Shown: positions 62,262 through 64,000 of the stretch, in pieces
How positions within the stretch are numbered: position 1 is the first letter of the stretch
Layout: each line of letters begins with the position of its first letter
Source of the DNA: Hydractinia symbiolongicarpus
Taxonomy: Eukaryota; Cnidaria; Hydrozoa; Anthoathecata; Hydractiniidae
Length of the DNA stretch: 64,000 nt
Direction of reading: 5' to 3'
Assembly: GCF_029227915.1 (NCBI RefSeq)
Contig: NC_079888.1
Coordinates: 24,656,001-24,720,000 of the forward strand
Notes under the pieces: generated by a model
Databases searched by the model: none
What the model saw: the letters and a program-made list of their open reading frames with translations, nothing else
Told to the model about the DNA's origin: nothing
Position numbers and translations under genes: made by a program

Positions 62262-62557
62262 GAAAGTACCCAGGGAGTAAACTCATTTCCAGAACGATTT
62301 TTTAATTTATTTTTTCACCACTAAAACGCATAAGACTTGTAGTTTTTAAAAATGTTTTCATTTTTGATGAGACGCTGAATGAAAGAAGTTTAATCGCCGG
62401 CAAACGAAAACCCGCGATTTCCCGCAAATCCCGGGCTTGGCCCGTATAGTCAAAAGTATACAAAGAAAGTACCCAGGGAGTAAACTCATTTCCCGAACGA
62501 CTTTTAAAATTACTTTTTCACCACTAAAACGCATGAGACTTGTAGTTTTTACAAATG

Positions 62558-64000
62558 TTTTCATTTTTGATGAGACGCTGAATAAAAGAGGTTTAATCGC
62601 CGGCTAACGAAAACCTGCGATTTCCCGTAAATCCCGGACCCGGCCCGTATAGTCAAAAGTATACAAGGAAAGTACCCAGGGTGTAAACTCATTTCCCGAA
62701 CGATTTTTTAAATTATTTTTTCACCACTAAAACGCATGAGACTTGTAGTTTTCAAAAATGTTTTCGTTTTTGATGAGACGCTGAATAAAAGAGGTTTAAT
62801 CGCCGGTAAACGAAAACCCGCGATTTCCCGTAAATCCCGTACTCGGCCCGTATAGTCAAAAGTATACAAAGAAAGTACCCAGGGAGTAAACTCATTTCCC
62901 AAACGATTTTTTAAATTATTATTTCACCACTAAAGCCCATGAGACTTGTAGTTTTTAAAAATGTTTTCATTTTTGATGAGACGCTGAATAAAAGAAGTTT
63001 AATCGCCGGCAAACGAAAACCCGCAATTTCCCGTAAATCCCGGTCTCGGCCCGTATAGTCAAAAGTATACAAGGAAAGTACCCAGTGAGTAAACTCATTT
63101 CCCTAACGAATTTTTAAATTATTTTTTTATCACTAAAGCCCATGAGACTTGTAGTTTTCAAAAATATTTTCATTTTTGATGAGACGCTGAATAAAAGAGG
63201 TTTAATCGCCGGCTAACGAAAACCTGCGATTTCCCGTAAATCCCGGACCCGGCCCGTATAGTCAAAAGTATACAAGGAAAGTACCCAGGGTGTAAACTCA
63301 TTTCCCGAACGATTTTTTAAATTATTTTTTCACCACTAAAACGCATGAGACTTGTAGTTTTCAAAAATGTTTTCGTTTTTGATGAGACGCTGAATAAAAG
63401 AAGTTTAATCGCCGGTAAACGAAAACCCGCGATTTCCCGTAAATCCCGTACTCGGCCCGTATAGTCAAAAGTATACAAAGAAAGTACCCAGGGAGTAAAC
63501 TCATTTCCCAAACGATTTTTTAAATTATTATTTCACCACTAAAGCCCATGAGACTTGTAGTTTTTAAAAATGTTTTCATTTTTGATGAGACGCTGAATAA
63601 AAGAAGTTTAATCGCCGGCAAACGAAAACCCGCAATTTCCCGTAAATCCCGGTCTCGGCCCGTATAGTCAAAAGTATACAAGGAAAGTACCCAGTGAGTA
63701 AACTCATTTCCCTAACGAATTTTTAAATTATTTTTTTACCACTAAAGCCCATGAGACTTGTAGTTTTCAAAAATATTTTCATTTTTGATGAGACGCTGAA
63801 TAAAAGAGGTTTAATCGCCGGCTAACGAAAACCTGCGATTTCCCGTAAATCCCGGACCCGGCCCGTATAGTCAAAAGTATACAAGGAAAGTACCCAGGGT
63901 GTAAACTCATTTCCCGAACGATTTTTTAAATTATTTTTTCACCACTAAAACGCATGAGACTTGTAGTTTTCAAAAATGTTTTCGTTTTTGATGAGACGCT
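62558..64000. repeat. Trimer (609 bp) repeated to the window end
   Basis: The marker AATAAAAGAGG followed by GCCGGCTAACG occurs with its AATAAAAG at 62581, 63190 and 63799, exactly 609 bp apart. Units run 62558-63166, 63167-63775 and 63776 to the window end, where the third is cut. The monomers are GCCGGCTAACG type, GCCGGTAAACG type with TTTTCGTTTTTG, and a GGTCTCGG type with ACAAGGAAAG. Differences include GAGGTTTAATCG near 62791 against GAAGTTTAATCG near 63400. More copies may lie beyond the window. Confidence 0.8.

Larger units (their letters stand above)
1..64000. repeat. Satellite DNA array, 202-203 bp monomer, about 316 copies
   Basis: Every part of the window aligns to one monomer, read here from the landmark CTTGTAG. 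In order, a monomer holds a T/A-rich start (CAAAAATG...CATTTTTG), GATGAGACGCTGAATAAAAG, the GCCGGC site, a G+C-rich centre with four CCCG motifs, GTATAGTC(A/G)AA(A/T)GTATAC, AAAGTACCC, CATTTCC, a T-rich run around TTTTTTAAATTA, and CACCACTAAAACGCATGAGA. Starts at 1, 203, 405, 608, 810, 1012, 1214, 1416 and 1618 show steps of 202 or 203. The last start is at 63960. All copies are in the same orientation and no foreign insertion was found. Monomer types differ by several percent, while higher-order blocks are nearly identical. A centromeric or pericentromeric satellite is the most likely identity by analogy with alpha-satellite-like arrays, but the family was not recognised. No array edge is visible. 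Confidence 0.98.
50701..64000. repeat. Domain D: divergent variant set with GGAAAG and AAGCCCATGAGA marks
   Basis: From about 50700 new marks appear: ACAAGGAAAG, CCCTAACGAATTTTT, CACTAAAGCCCATGAGA, TTCAGAAATG, GAAAGTGGTTT (c type, with TTTCCAAAACG), TTTTGGTGACACGC with CCCGCCATTTCCCGTAAACC (d type), and CACTTGTAGTATTTAAAAATA with GATGAGATGCTG (e type). The stretch 50700-52214 shows little long-range order beyond a c-type pair at 51392 and 51797, 405 bp apart. After that come the 12-mer, 16-mer and trimer blocks listed separately. No non-satellite sequence was seen. Confidence 0.8.

Noticed and set aside
7854-63511. About 35 minus-strand open frames, mostly of 64 codons, with near-identical products
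   Set aside because: Each is a stop-free stretch of the monomer on the reverse strand. Conservation of the product follows from repeat identity, and frames close or open with single-base satellite variants. No start context or domain supports translation.
1-64000. CRISPR array
   Set aside because: There are no short repeats with unique spacers. The repeated unit is 202-203 bp and fills the sequence with no unique spacer, and no cas gene is present.
1-64000. Transposon or insertion sequence
   Set aside because: No terminal inverted repeats, target duplications, LTRs or transposase-like frames were found. All copies are head-to-tail in one orientation.

Overview
The whole 64,000-base window is one continuous tandem satellite array, with no gene in it. 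A monomer of about 202-203 bp, all in the same orientation, repeats about 316 times from the first base to the last. Both ends of the window lie inside the array, so no flanking unique DNA, array edge or inserted element can be seen. The monomer is about 38% G+C. An array of this length and kind points to a eukaryotic chromosome, most likely pericentromeric or centromeric heterochromatin. I do not recognise the satellite family and cannot name the species. CpG is not depleted (12 CpG in a 203-bp consensus that predicts about 7), which would suit a genome with little cytosine methylation or a very young array.

The short open frames that recur on both strands are chance products of the repeat. 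They recur because the monomer recurs, they cross monomer boundaries, and 202 or 203 is not a multiple of 3, so none is annotated as a gene.

The information lies in the higher-order structure. Single monomers belong to about 20 diagnostic types that differ from each other by several percent, while blocks of 2 to 16 monomers recur almost unchanged. Four domains follow one another. Domain A (1-22046) is built on a six-type series A1-A6 plus types G, H and N, with tandem copies of 9-, 6-, 7-, 5- and 8-monomer units. Domain B (22047-29703) brings in types R, S, Q and P and mixes them with A types. Domain C (29704 to about 50700) uses types U, V, W, X and Y with R, S, Q, P and G, in 4-, 7-, 3- and 12-monomer units. 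Domain D (about 50700-64000) switches to another set of variants and holds the largest unit, a 16-mer of 3,243 bp present twice in tandem, then a trimer repeated to the window end. Where block boundaries can be read they often fall inside a monomer and leave hybrid monomers, the expected footprint of unequal crossing-over or gene conversion.

Inside the monomer there are three dyad symmetries: an AT stem-loop near the start, a G+C-rich dyad in the middle, and GTATA...TATAC. There are also four CCCG motifs spaced 9-11 bp apart. At several positions in the dyads, monomer types differ by paired substitutions that restore base pairing; other types break the pairing, so selection on a cruciform or a bound protein remains a hypothesis.
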